In this document: positions 8,180 to 17,272 of the stretch, piece by piece
How positions within the stretch are numbered: position 1 is the stretch's first letter
Layout: each line of letters begins with the position of its first letter
Source of the DNA: Chryseobacterium formosum
GTDB taxonomy: Bacteria; Bacteroidota; Bacteroidia; Flavobacteriales; Weeksellaceae
Assembly (NCBI RefSeq): GCF_026460885.1
Contig: NZ_JAOVZW010000017.1
Coordinates: 1 to 64,000 of the forward strand
Direction: 5' to 3'
DNA: 64,000 nt
The notes under the pieces: model-generated
Seen by the model: only the letters and a program-made list of their open reading frames with translations
What the model was told of the DNA's origin: nothing
Databases searched by the model: none
Program-made: the position numbers and the translations under genes

Positions 8180-11100
8180 ATGAATTTATCCTTTAAATCT
8201 TATTTAAAAAAAATATCACCGGCAGGAAAAACACTTTTCCTTTCGGGACTTCTTTTATCTTGTGCTACCTACAACGTAAAAAAGGGTAAAAACTTACATG
8301 AAGTACAAAAATCTGAACAAAAAACAGAAAATGACTTCCAGATTTTCTTGGTTGGAGATGCAGGAAATGCTGAAGAAATGCAATCTCAGCAAACTTTAGA
8401 TTTTCTTAAAAACAAAATAGATTCTGCCAACAGCAATTCGATGCTGATCTTTTTAGGTGATAACATCTACCCTCTCGGAATGCCAAAAGAAAGCGATAAA
8501 GAATATCCTTTGGCAAAACAGAAAATGGAAAATCAACTTTCTATTACTAAAAATTTTAAAGGTAAAACATTAGTTATTCCTGGAAATCACGATTGGTATC
8601 ACGGTTTAGATGGTCTGAAAGCTCAGGAAGAGTTTGTGAAAACATATCTCAATGATAAAAAATCTTTCCTTCCTAAAAACTCCTGTCCGATTGATGATAT
8701 TAATTTAACTAAAGATATTAAACTGATTGTAGTCGATTCTGAATGGGCTCTAATTAATTGGGATAAACAGCCGGGAATCAATAAAGGTTGCGACATTAAA
8801 ACCAGAGAAGATTTTTATACTGAATTTAAAGATTTAATTACTAAAAATCAGGACAAAAGAATTATTGTTGCTCTTCATCATCCGGTAATTAGTTCGGGAG
8901 TTCATGCCGGATTTAATTCTGCTAAATCTCACCTTGCGGCTTTCAAAGGAAAAGTTCCCGTTCCCGGAGTTGCGACTGTAATCAATACGTTGAGAAGCTC
9001 TTCCGGAGCAAGTATGGAAGACATCAGCAATAAACATTATGCAGATTTTGCCAACAGACTGAAAAGTATTGTTCAGGATAAAGAAAATGTAATTTTCGTT
9101 TCAGGTCACGATCACAATTTACAATATCACGAGGACAGAAATATCAGACAAATTATAAGCGGAGCTGGTTCAAAGACTGATCCTTCGACAATTGTTGAGA
9201 AAACAGATTTCTCTTACGGTGGAAGCGGTTTTGCTGTTTTAAATTTAAGAAAAGATCAAAGTTCAGACGTTGAATATTTTTCAACAAAGAATAATAAACT
9301 GGAAAAACTGACTCAGATTTCAGTTATTTCTAAACCGAATGTATTTGAAAATAATTTTCCAAGTTCAATTCCTGCAAGTTACACTTCAACAGTTTATGCT
9401 GAAAAACTAACTCAAAAAGGGAAAGTTTATCGTTGGCTTTGGGGAGATCATTACAGAAAATATTACGCACTTCCGATTGATGCAAAAACCAAAGACCTTT
9501 CAGACTTGAATCCTGGTTATTCGCCATTCAGAGAAGGTGGCGGAAATCAATCGAACAGCCTTCGTCTGAGAACCAATGACGGACAGGAGTTCGTCATGCG
9601 CGGAATCAAAAAAAGTGCAACCCGTTTTCTAAATGCTCAAGCTTTTAAGAAAAATGATTTCGGAAATGAATTAAACAATACTTTCCCTGAAAGATTTTTG
9701 CTTGATTTTTATACCACCAATCACCCTTTCACCGGTTTTGCAGTCAATAATATGATTGATAAGCTGGGAATTTTCCACAGCAATCCTGAGCTTTTTTATA
9801 TTCCAAAACAAAAATCTTTAGGAAAGTACAATGAAAATTACGGTGACGAATTATACATGATCGAAGAACGTTTTTCATCTGATTCTAAAACTTTACAATC
9901 TTTGGATAATGCTACTGATATCCTGTCAACTTCTGATGTTCTGAAAAACATGCGAAAAGACAGCAAATATTCTATTGATCAGGATTTGTATATTAGAGCA
10001 AGAATTTTTGATATGTTGATTGGAGACTGGGATCGTCACGAAGACCAATGGAAATGGGCTGAATATAAAGTTGGAAACAAGGTTATTTACAAACCAATTC
10101 CGAGAGACAGAGATCAAGCTTTCAGCAATTACGACGGCGCTGCTTTCTATTTTATCATGAATATCCCGATGATTCGCCACATGAAATCTTTCAAAGATGA
10201 AGTGAAAAATGTGCGATGGGTAAATATGGAACCCTATCCGTTAGATTTGATTTTCTTAAAAGGCTCTACCGAAAAAAACTGGAGCGAACAGGCAAAATTT
10301 ATTCAGCAAAATCTTACCGATGCAGATATTGATAATGCTTTTAAAAATCTTCCAAAAGAAGTTCAGGATGAAACAATTGCCGATATTCAGAGAAAATTAA
10401 AACTGAGAAAAGACAAAATCGAAGCTAATGCAGTTGAATATTATAACATTCTTCAGGAAAAAGTGCCATTGGTAGGAACTTTAGATAAAGACAAATTTGT
10501 CATTATAAAAAATGAAAAATCAGTTGAAGTAAAGCAATATAAAATCCATAAAAATAAACCGGAAGAACTCGTTTTTGAGAAAATTTACGATGGTAAAAAA
10601 ACAAAAGAACTTTGGATCTACGGTTTGGATGATGACGATATTTACGAAGTTTCAGGAGACGGAAAATCAAAAACAAATATTCGTTTAATCGGAGGCTACA
10701 ATCATGATGTTTACAATGTTTCGAACGGTAGAAACGTGAAAATTTATGATTTTAAATCTCAAAAAAATACTTACGAAACAAAAGGAGCAACAAAACATAT
10801 TTCTGATGATTACGATGTGAATACTTACAACTGGAAACATCCGAAATATAACTTTGTAGCAGGTTATCCGAATGCTAATTTTAATCCCGATGATGGAGTA
10901 ATTTTAGGGATTGTTGCTAATTATACCGTAAATAATTTCATTCGTGCCCGCTTTACTCAGAAACATAGTTTGAGTGCTAATTTATACACTGCAACAGGCG
11001 GATTTAATTTAGGTTATAAAGGAATTTTCAAGAAAGCAGCTTTTGGTTGGGACGCAGGAATTGATGCAACTTACACAACTCCACATTTTGCAAGAACATT

Positions 11101-11893
11101 TTTTGGTTTAGGAAACGAAAGTGTAAATGATGCTGATGAAGATAATCGTGATTACAACCGTGTGAGAATTTCACAGATTAAATTTGCGCCCTCTATTTCA
11201 AAAACAAGCTGGCTCAATCTGAAACATCAGTTTCAACTGACTTTTGAAAACTCGAAAGTTCAGAGAAATGACGACCGATTTGTAGCGGTTTCTCCTGATG
11301 TAAGATCTGAAGTTTTCGATAATCAACAATTTGGCGGTGCGAATTATACTTTCAGCTTTAAAAATTTTGATAATAATGCATTCCCTACTTTAGGTTTAGA
11401 ATTAATTTTAAATGCAGGTTGGAAAGCCAATTTATCAGAATTCGACAGAAATTTCGCAATCTTTCAGGGAACGATGAATCTTTTCAGAAAAATTGATAAA
11501 AAAGGAAAATTTGTTTTTGCCAGTTCAACCAATGCAATGATTATCAACAATAATAATTTTGAATTTTACCAAGCTGCAGCAATTGGCGGAAACAACGGAA
11601 TGCGCGCTTTCAGAAACGAAAGATTTGCAGGAAAATCATATTTAGTGAATAATGCAGAAGTTCGTTGGGATTTTGGAAGAGTGAAAAATAATATTGTTCC
11701 GACCAATATGGGAATTTTAGTAGGTTATGACTTGGGAAGAGTTTGGATGGATAGAGAACAGTCCGACAAATGGCATCAAGGTGTTGGCGCAGGTTTCTGG
11801 TTAAATATTTTGGAATCATTCTCTGCAAGAATAGATTATTTCACAGGCTCCGATGGTGGAAGAATTTCCGGAGGTGTTGGAATGAACTTCTAA
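8180..11893 (+). CDS. metallophosphoesterase fused to outer-membrane beta barrel (lipoprotein)
   Basis: This is a 1237-residue protein with a lipoprotein signal (GLLLSC, Cys28). Residues about 50-370 are a calcineurin-like phosphoesterase with all metal motifs: VGDAGN, FLGDNIYP, PGNHDW, LHHPV and SGHDHN. A middle region of about 450 residues is unassigned; it holds MLIGDWDRHEDQWKW and PRDRDQAF, which recall kinase-like HxD motifs. The last 330 residues are strand-rich and end with GRISGGVGMNF, like a surface-antigen/BamA-type barrel. It should sit in the outer membrane with a phosphatase attached. Its start lies 26 bp from the divergent HD-Pycsar start. Substrate unknown. Confidence 0.82.
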   Translation: MNLSFKSYLKKISPAGKTLFLSGLLLSCATYNVKKGKNLHEVQKSEQKTENDFQIFLVGDAGNAEEMQSQQTLDFLKNKIDSANSNSMLIFLGDNIYPLGMPKESDKEYPLAKQKMENQLSITKNFKGKTLVIPGNHDWYHGLDGLKAQEEFVKTYLNDKKSFLPKNSCPIDDINLTKDIKLIVVDSEWALINWDKQPGINKGCDIKTREDFYTEFKDLITKNQDKRIIVALHHPVISSGVHAGFNSAKSHLAAFKGKVPVPGVATVINTLRSSSGASMEDISNKHYADFANRLKSIVQDKENVIFVSGHDHNLQYHEDRNIRQIISGAGSKTDPSTIVEKTDFSYGGSGFAVLNLRKDQSSDVEYFSTKNNKLEKLTQISVISKPNVFENNFPSSIPASYTSTVYAEKLTQKGKVYRWLWGDHYRKYYALPIDAKTKDLSDLNPGYSPFREGGGNQSNSLRLRTNDGQEFVMRGIKKSATRFLNAQAFKKNDFGNELNNTFPERFLLDFYTTNHPFTGFAVNNMIDKLGIFHSNPELFYIPKQKSLGKYNENYGDELYMIEERFSSDSKTLQSLDNATDILSTSDVLKNMRKDSKYSIDQDLYIRARIFDMLIGDWDRHEDQWKWAEYKVGNKVIYKPIPRDRDQAFSNYDGAAFYFIMNIPMIRHMKSFKDEVKNVRWVNMEPYPLDLIFLKGSTEKNWSEQAKFIQQNLTDADIDNAFKNLPKEVQDETIADIQRKLKLRKDKIEANAVEYYNILQEKVPLVGTLDKDKFVIIKNEKSVEVKQYKIHKNKPEELVFEKIYDGKKTKELWIYGLDDDDIYEVSGDGKSKTNIRLIGGYNHDVYNVSNGRNVKIYDFKSQKNTYETKGATKHISDDYDVNTYNWKHPKYNFVAGYPNANFNPDDGVILGIVANYTVNNFIRARFTQKHSLSANLYTATGGFNLGYKGIFKKAAFGWDAGIDATYTTPHFARTFFGLGNESVNDADEDNRDYNRVRISQIKFAPSISKTSWLNLKHQFQLTFENSKVQRNDDRFVAVSPDVRSEVFDNQQFGGANYTFSFKNFDNNAFPTLGLELILNAGWKANLSEFDRNFAIFQGTMNLFRKIDKKGKFVFASSTNAMIINNNNFEFYQAAAIGGNNGMRAFRNERFAGKSYLVNNAEVRWDFGRVKNNIVPTNMGILVGYDLGRVWMDREQSDKWHQGVGAGFWLNILESFSARIDYFTGSDGGRISGGVGMNF

Positions 11894-11950
11894 GTTAATT
11901 GACCTTTATGTTTATTCATGATAAATGAATAGAATTTCAAAAAAATATAT

Positions 11951-11990
11951 AATACAAAACCCGCAGAAAATTTCTGCGGGTTTTTGTATT
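11951..11990. terminator. bidirectional terminator between convergent genes
   Basis: A long near-perfect palindrome pairs AATACAAAACCCGCAGAAA with TTTCTGCGGGTTTTTGTATT. The stop codon of the minus-strand lipoprotein (11989) lies inside the right arm, so it can end transcripts from both sides. Confidence 0.85.
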
Positions 11991-12771
11991 ATAATTGGTG
12001 ATAAAGTACTATCTGACCGTTTAAATCATATTGATAAGCCCATTCTGCATTGCCATTTCCTGGTAAATATTGTGGATTTTCCAAGTTCTGAATTGTATAA
12101 TTGATTTTTCTATAATTATTATTTGACAAGCTCTTCTCGTAGAAATTATCGTTTAATAAATATAATTTTTTAAACGGATTTTTAGAATTATCAAAATTTG
12201 AATATGTTGTAGTAGTTAGAGTCTTGTCTAACCCACCTGATTTTTCTAATTTTTCACTTTTAATTAAATTATTATTTGAATCTAAATAATAAGTGTAATA
12301 TGTTTCTAAAGTGTAAGTTTTAGAATATATTTTTATTTTTCCAATTTCATATGTATAATTTTTAACCGTAATTAATTCATTAAACTGATTATATAATTCT
12401 GCTTTTTTAGGTTTATCATTTTCAATTGTATAAACAATAGTAGGATAAGTATCATTCGAAAATTTCAATTCTATTTGATTATTATGATACGATAAAGTAG
12501 TAAATGGATCCGAATAAAAACTATCTGGCAACCATATGCTTTCTGACTTTACGAATTTACCCGTCATTTTTACTAACCTTCCATTTTCATAATTAAATGT
12601 GTAATACCATGATGGTTGAAGTGATGATAATTTAGGAGACTCCATATAATAAGCAAATGCTTTATTTGGCTCTAAATCTGTTGGAATTTGTTGGTTTTCC
12701 AACATATCATCAGAACTTGTACTACACGAAATTATTCCTAAAACGAATAAAGAATAAAAAAGTTTTTTCAT
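11989..12771 (-). CDS. hypothetical lipoprotein
   Basis: This 260-residue protein has a lipobox at Cys16 (GIISC), followed by a Ser/Asp-rich tether, so it should be an anchored envelope lipoprotein. The body is full of short beta-strand patterns with Tyr and Asn (YYTFNYENGRLVKM, YTYYLDSNNNLIKSE, AYQYDLNGQIVLYHQL). These resemble the YD-like repeats of small Bacteroidota lipoproteins that describe a variable followed by its value. No catalytic motif is seen. Its stop overlaps the shared terminator. Function unknown. Confidence 0.6.
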   Translation of the reverse strand: MKKLFYSLFVLGIISCSTSSDDMLENQQIPTDLEPNKAFAYYMESPKLSSLQPSWYYTFNYENGRLVKMTGKFVKSESIWLPDSFYSDPFTTLSYHNNQIELKFSNDTYPTIVYTIENDKPKKAELYNQFNELITVKNYTYEIGKIKIYSKTYTLETYYTYYLDSNNNLIKSEKLEKSGGLDKTLTTTTYSNFDNSKNPFKKLYLLNDNFYEKSLSNNNYRKINYTIQNLENPQYLPGNGNAEWAYQYDLNGQIVLYHQL

Positions 12772-12811
12772 GGTTAATTTTAAGGCTACAAAAATAGTTT
12801 TTATTTAGAAA

Positions 12812-13678
12812 CTACAAGGTAAATTGGTATACATTTCCACCTTCTTTTTTATCCTTTTCATCAGCAATCAGCAAGTTTTTATCATCAATAAAAACAACCG
12901 CTTCTTTTTGTGAATTGTGTTGCAATGATATTTTCTGAATTTTAGCTGAATTAAAATCATTTGCAGTAAATCCGGAAAGAATGTGAATATTTTTGTGCGT
13001 TAATAAAACAATCTGATCTTTAGAATTAATCGCAGCAGAAGTTATGGCAGCATCGTTATAACCACCTTCCAGTTTTAATTTACCAATTAATTTTGCTTCA
13101 AAATCTCCTTCTTTATTTGGAATTTGGAAAACCAGAAAGGTTCCGTCAAAGCCTTTGCTTCTATTTTTTGTAAACAAATAAAAACTACCGTCTTTTTCTA
13201 CAAATGCTTCACAATCATATAGTAAATTAGACTTTTTAGGTGGAAATTCAGTTTGCCCTTCGTAATGAAACTTAGTAGTTTGAAGAACTTTGGTTGATTT
13301 TTGAGAATTATCTTTTAGATCTAATTTAAGAATTGAAAGATTCTGTCTGTCGTTCTCATTATTACCGAAATCTCCGATGTAGATATTACCTGCTTTATCT
13401 TTTGTAATATCTTCCCAGTCGTTGTTTTCAGTATTTTCAACCAAAACATCTGCAATGAGATTTCCTTTTAAATCCAAACCGTACACTACATTTTTATTTC
13501 CAGCATCTTCAATTGCCCAAATCGTTTTTTGGTCTTGAGAAAGTGCAATTCCGGAAACTTCTTTGAGTTTTTTTGGAAGGGAAAATTCTGTTCTTAAAAC
13601 ATCAGTTTTTGTCGCAGAATCTTGTGCTTTTGGATTGCAACTTAATAAAAACAAAGCGAATATGTAGTTAAATTTCAT
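12812..13678 (-). CDS. SdiA-regulated-like beta-propeller lipoprotein
   Basis: This 288-residue protein has a lipoprotein signal ending at Cys14 (ALFLLSC). The mature part has repeated propeller blades: LKEVSGIALSQDQKTIWAIE, WEDITKDKAGNIYIGDFGN, LYDCEAFVEKDGSFYLFTKN and EAVVFIDDKNLLIADE. This order matches the SdiA-regulated / YjiK-like group, which are six-blade propellers of unknown ligand. It is read in the same direction as the lipoprotein gene 40 bp downstream and may share a transcript. Probably a periplasm-facing binding protein. Confidence 0.72.
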   Translation of the reverse strand: MKFNYIFALFLLSCNPKAQDSATKTDVLRTEFSLPKKLKEVSGIALSQDQKTIWAIEDAGNKNVVYGLDLKGNLIADVLVENTENNDWEDITKDKAGNIYIGDFGNNENDRQNLSILKLDLKDNSQKSTKVLQTTKFHYEGQTEFPPKKSNLLYDCEAFVEKDGSFYLFTKNRSKGFDGTFLVFQIPNKEGDFEAKLIGKLKLEGGYNDAAITSAAINSKDQIVLLTHKNIHILSGFTANDFNSAKIQKISLQHNSQKEAVVFIDDKNLLIADEKDKKEGGNVYQFTL

Positions 13679-13814
13679 GATTTACTTTTTTAATTAAAAG
13701 ATTTTTCAGAACTCAAATTTAAACATTAAGTCATTTGATTTGATAAGATTTTTTTAAGTTTCCGATAAACTTGAATTAAACTGAGTGCACTCTTAACGAA
13801 TATCTCAGATGTTT

Positions 13815-13854
13815 CCTTACAATTTCTTAAATCCTTAAGTGAATCTTAATGGTT
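13815..13854 (-). repeat. dispersed AACCATTAAG-type repeat (half copy)
   Basis: Read on the minus strand this begins AACCATTAAGATTCAC and continues to ATTTAAGAAATTG. It matches the left arm of the element at 45934-46052. It lies in the 185-bp gap between two minus-strand genes; nothing else is seen there. Confidence 0.55.
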
Positions 13855-13863
13855 AATTTTTTT

Positions 13864-14943
13864 TTATTTCTTCAATTTTTTAAACTGGAAAAAAGAAAAT
13901 CTCACACTCTTTTCCAAATTATTAATTGTTTGCTGATGATAGAGCAAAAATCCTGCACTCAGTCCTATTAAACTACCAATCACGGTATCAATTAATCTTG
14001 CTTCCATCAATTCGGTGACATTATGATGCATTAGACTTCCAGTTTCTACAAGAAGAATCGTTAAAGGAGTCAGGAAAATTACGGCAAAACCATAGTTTCT
14101 TACAATCATCAATTCCACAATAAACTGAAGAATCATAATTATAAAAATCATCACAATTTTCTCAGGATCAAAATAAAGAATGCTCCACGCAAGGCCAAGT
14201 CCAACGAAAGTTCCGATAATCCGGTGGAGATTTCTCTGTCGTACATGTTCAAAATTTCGCCCTTGAATAATTGCAATCGTCGAGATGGAAATCCAGTACG
14301 TATTTTGGAATTTCAATAAATGTCCAACAATTAAAGTTAAGGTCATAAAAACGGCAATAATTCCGCTTTCTACGAATTTTGTGTACCGTTTTTTCCTGAA
14401 CGTTCTTCTTGGAATATTGATGACCGCAGATTTTTCGACTAGAACAGAATAAATAAAAGCAAAAGAACACGATAAAATAGCTCCCATTGCGAAAAGCCCG
14501 ATCCGTGTTGGAATCATTTCCATATCGAACTTAAAATTACTCGCCATTGCCGCAACCATGATGAAAAAGAAATTTCCAGGCGGAGGAATTTTATAATAAT
14601 TGGTGATAAAATGCGATAAAAAAGCGACAATTCCCAATGCTAAAGCACCAAAATAGACATTAAAATTAAAACATAAGCTTACCGCAAAGGAAAATATCAT
14701 CCCAAAAGCACACACTGCCAAATGAACCATCCTTTGACTGATTGGAGCTTGGGTAAAATATAAAATGACTAAAGCTCCTAAGCTCGACAAACTTCCAAAA
14801 TTAGGTTTTCCTAAAAACCATCCCAAAAGCAACGGACTTCCGATACACAAAGCTGCCAAAAATGGAAAATGCCATTTTCGTTCTGTTTTTTTAATCTCAA
14901 TTAAATATTGAAATCTATTTTGTGCAGGATGATTTACTTTCAT
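13864..14943 (-). CDS. FUSC-family inner-membrane protein
   Basis: This 359-residue protein has two blocks of hydrophobic helices (about 25-165 and 190-340), the layout of the FUSC/YccS group related to fusaric-acid resistance proteins and aromatic-acid exporters. The second block has the family pattern WISISTIAIIQ, then RNLHRIIGTFVGLGLAW. It lacks the large cytoplasmic domain of the longer homologues. The start ATG shares one base with the mazG stop (TAATG), so the two are translationally coupled. Transport substrate not known. Confidence 0.82.
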   Translation of the reverse strand: MKVNHPAQNRFQYLIEIKKTERKWHFPFLAALCIGSPLLLGWFLGKPNFGSLSSLGALVILYFTQAPISQRMVHLAVCAFGMIFSFAVSLCFNFNVYFGALALGIVAFLSHFITNYYKIPPPGNFFFIMVAAMASNFKFDMEMIPTRIGLFAMGAILSCSFAFIYSVLVEKSAVINIPRRTFRKKRYTKFVESGIIAVFMTLTLIVGHLLKFQNTYWISISTIAIIQGRNFEHVRQRNLHRIIGTFVGLGLAWSILYFDPEKIVMIFIIMILQFIVELMIVRNYGFAVIFLTPLTILLVETGSLMHHNVTELMEARLIDTVIGSLIGLSAGFLLYHQQTINNLEKSVRFSFFQFKKLKK

Positions 14944-15716
14944 TAATTTTTATCTTGAAGCTTTGCTTTTTCCCACAACACATCCATTTCCTCCAAAGTC
15001 ATATCGGCTAATTTTAAATCTGCCTCAGCTGCAAGCTGTTCCATTTTCTGGAATCTTGAAATAAATTTAATATTCGTTCTTTCTAATGCTGAATCTGGGT
15101 TTAAACCTGAAATTCTTGCGTAATTGATTAAAGAAAAAAACACATCGCCTAATTCAAGTTCTTTTTTATCTAAATCAGTTTCCGCATGAAATTCCTGAAT
15201 TTCTTCTTCTACTTTTTTCCAGGCATCTTCAGCATCATGAAATTCAAAACCAATTCCTTTTACTTTATCCTGAATTCTGTAGGCTTTCACCAAACTCGGC
15301 AAACCTTTCGGAACTCCGCCTAAAATAGATTTGTTACCTTCTTTTAGTTTTAATTTTTCCCAATTCTGTTTTACTTCTTCTTCGTCTTTTACTTCAGTAT
15401 CTCCATAAATATGAGGATGACGGAAAATCAGTTTTTCGTTTAATGAATTAATAACGTCAGCAATATCGAAACTTTCTTTTTCTGAACCTATTTTCGCATA
15501 GAAAACCAAATGTAGTAAAACGTCACCAAGCTCTTTTTTTATTTCCGTTAAATCTTCCTGCAAAAGCGCATCAGAAAGCTCATAAGTTTCTTCTAAGGTT
15601 AAATGACGGAGCGTTTGCAAAGTCTGCTTTTGATCCCAAGGACATTTTTCACGCAAATCATCCATGATGTCTAATAATCTTCCGAAAGCTTCGAGTTTTT
15701 CTTGTCTGGTATTCAT
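14943..15716 (-). CDS. mazG: nucleoside triphosphate pyrophosphohydrolase MazG
   Basis: This 257-residue cytosolic enzyme hydrolyses NTPs, including damaged ones, to NMP and pyrophosphate. It has two tandem MazG modules. The first has KCPWDQKQTLQTLRHLTLEE with ETYELSDA and the ELGDVLLHLVFYA metal-binding helix; the second has EIQEFHAE and ELGDVFFSLINYAR. This is the usual length and layout of the family. It overlaps the FUSC gene by one base. A TAAATTTG -7 box lies about 40 bp upstream. Confidence 0.95.
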   Translation of the reverse strand: MNTRQEKLEAFGRLLDIMDDLREKCPWDQKQTLQTLRHLTLEETYELSDALLQEDLTEIKKELGDVLLHLVFYAKIGSEKESFDIADVINSLNEKLIFRHPHIYGDTEVKDEEEVKQNWEKLKLKEGNKSILGGVPKGLPSLVKAYRIQDKVKGIGFEFHDAEDAWKKVEEEIQEFHAETDLDKKELELGDVFFSLINYARISGLNPDSALERTNIKFISRFQKMEQLAAEADLKLADMTLEEMDVLWEKAKLQDKN

Positions 15717-15756
15717 TTAAGTGAGGTTGATATTAAGGTTTAGGTTAAAAGAAATA

Positions 15757-15764
15757 CAAATTTA
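15757..15764 (-). promoter_or_regulatory. -7 box TAAATTTG for mazG
   Basis: Matches the Bacteroidota -7 consensus TAnnTTTG on the minus strand, 40 bp before the mazG ATG. No clear -33 TTTG is seen at normal spacing. Confidence 0.45.
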
Positions 15765-16018
15765 CGGCAAATCTTCTGTATTGTTCTTTTATCTTAAAAC
15801 AAAAGAATCTTTAAAAATTTTGTTGGTTTTCACAAAAGTGCAAAGATTTTAAGTTCAATCCTTTTTAAAGATACCAGAAAATCAAAGATTTTCAGAAAGT
15901 ATTATATATCATTTAGTGAGAATTCATAAATTTTATCGAAGAAAAAATCCTTTCGCCTTAAATAAATTTAGAGAAAAGAAATCTTTGCGCCTTTGCGATT
16001 AAACAAAAAATCAATAAA
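15765..16018. other. intergenic region with no gene
   Basis: This is AT-rich sequence with no convincing frame. It holds a short stretch near 15986 (CTTTGCGCCTTTGCGATTAAA) of a kind scattered between genes in flavobacterial chromosomes, which suggests degenerate repeat debris. Confidence 0.4.
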
Positions 16019-16046
16019 AAAACCTTATCATTTCTGACAAGGTTTT
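16019..16046 (-). terminator. terminator after the DUF5606 gene
   Basis: Arms AAAACCTTATC and GACAAGGTTTT (one mismatch) form a hairpin 23 bp past the DUF5606 stop, followed on the minus strand by a T tract. Confidence 0.75.
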
Positions 16047-16068
16047 ATATAAATTCAGATAAATTGAA

Positions 16069-16629
16069 TTATCCCATTTTTCTGTGCGTACTTTTTGTAG
16101 CTGCTTTAGCTCCTGTACTGGCTTTTACTTTCGGAGTTGCAGGCTTATCTGCTTTTGGAGCCGCTTTTTTTGGAGCATCTTTCTCAATGTTTACTTCGTC
16201 TGTAGCTTCACCTTCTACAGTTTCTGCTTCTGCTTTTACGAAGCTTTCAGGTGTAATGTATCCTGCTTTGTGAAGAATGTTATACCATTGAGCCAATTTT
16301 TTAATATCAGAAAAGTAAACTCTGTCTGTATCATAGTTTGGAAGAGACGCAGTCATAAATTCTTTCAACTCATCTTCAGTAGATTTGTGAGAAATAGTTT
16401 CTTTGTACTCGTAGTTTTTAGCAATATTTTCGAAAACTTCAAACAAAGGAACTTCTTTATCAAAAGTAAACATAGCGATATTATCCAACAAGCTTACCTG
16501 GCTAGAATTACCAATACTTACCTTCTTTTTTGTAGTAACTTCTTCAATAATGAATCCGTTTTTCAACTGCGACACCAATTTGTAAAGACCTGGCTTTCCA
16601 GAAATCGAAATTATTTTTTCTAACAGCAT
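16069..16629 (-). CDS. DUF5606 protein
   Basis: This 186-residue cytosolic protein is found across Bacteroidota. Residues 1-130 match the family: LEKIISISGKPGLYKLVSQ at the start, TTKKKVSIGNSSQVSLLDNI, then DRVYFSDIKKLAQWYNIL. The first part looks like a small beta barrel and the second like a helical pair. The last 45 residues are a low-complexity Lys/Ala/Pro tail, possibly for binding nucleic acid or ribosomes. It is downstream of def and ruvX, 70 bp after def, and ended by the hairpin at 16019. Function unknown. Confidence 0.85.
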   Translation of the reverse strand: MLLEKIISISGKPGLYKLVSQLKNGFIIEEVTTKKKVSIGNSSQVSLLDNIAMFTFDKEVPLFEVFENIAKNYEYKETISHKSTEDELKEFMTASLPNYDTDRVYFSDIKKLAQWYNILHKAGYITPESFVKAEAETVEGEATDEVNIEKDAPKKAAPKADKPATPKVKASTGAKAATKSTHRKMG

Positions 16630-16699
16630 AATTTTATTTTTTTTTAATTTCAGTAAAAGCTATAACGCTTTTTTATATTAATATATTTCTTAGTTTAAA

Positions 16700-17272
16700 T
16701 TATTTTGGGAATCTCATTTTATAGCTTATCGAAACCTCTCCTTGTGTGATTTTCGTAAGTTTTCCCTTCACCAGCTTTTTCTTCAGCGAGCTTAAATGAT
16801 CTGTAAAAAGCGTTCCTTCAATATGATCATACTCGTGCTGAATTACGCGGGCCCTAATATCGGAAAAAGTTTCTGTATGCTTCACAAAATTTTCGTCGTA
16901 ATATTCGATCAAAATCGTGCTCTTTCTTTTCACATCTTCTCTCACATCAGGAATAGAAAGACAACCTTCATTGAACTTCCATTCTTCACCTGATTCTTCA
17001 AGAATTTTTGCATTAATGAAAACTTTTTTGAAGTCTTTCAGCTCTTCAGCAATATCTTCATAATCCTCATCTTCTGCCAAAGGCGTAACATCCACCATAA
17101 ACAATCTGATATCTAAACCAATCTGCGGTGCAGCCAGACCAATACCGTTTGCACTGTACATGGTTTCAAACATATTATCGATCAGTTCCTGCAGATCAGG
17201 ATAATTTTCGTCTATCTCTTTTCCCGTTTTTCTTAAAACAGGATCTCCAAAAGCTCTTATTGGTAAAATCAT
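16700..17272 (-). CDS. def: peptide deformylase
   Basis: This enzyme removes the formyl group from N-terminal methionine of new proteins. All three metal-site motifs are present in 190 residues: GIGLAAPQIG (motif 1), EGCLSIP (motif 2, metal Cys) and QHEYDHIEG (motif 3, HExxH-type His ligands and catalytic Glu). The ATG overlaps the ruvX stop by four bases, so the two are coupled. Normal family length. Confidence 0.96.
   Translation of the reverse strand: MILPIRAFGDPVLRKTGKEIDENYPDLQELIDNMFETMYSANGIGLAAPQIGLDIRLFMVDVTPLAEDEDYEDIAEELKDFKKVFINAKILEESGEEWKFNEGCLSIPDVREDVKRKSTILIEYYDENFVKHTETFSDIRARVIQHEYDHIEGTLFTDHLSSLKKKLVKGKLTKITQGEVSISYKMRFPK

Noticed and set aside
16064..16623. Plus-strand open frames over the DUF5606 gene
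   Set aside because: They are shadows of the Lys/Ala-rich minus-strand gene; the family match is on the minus strand.
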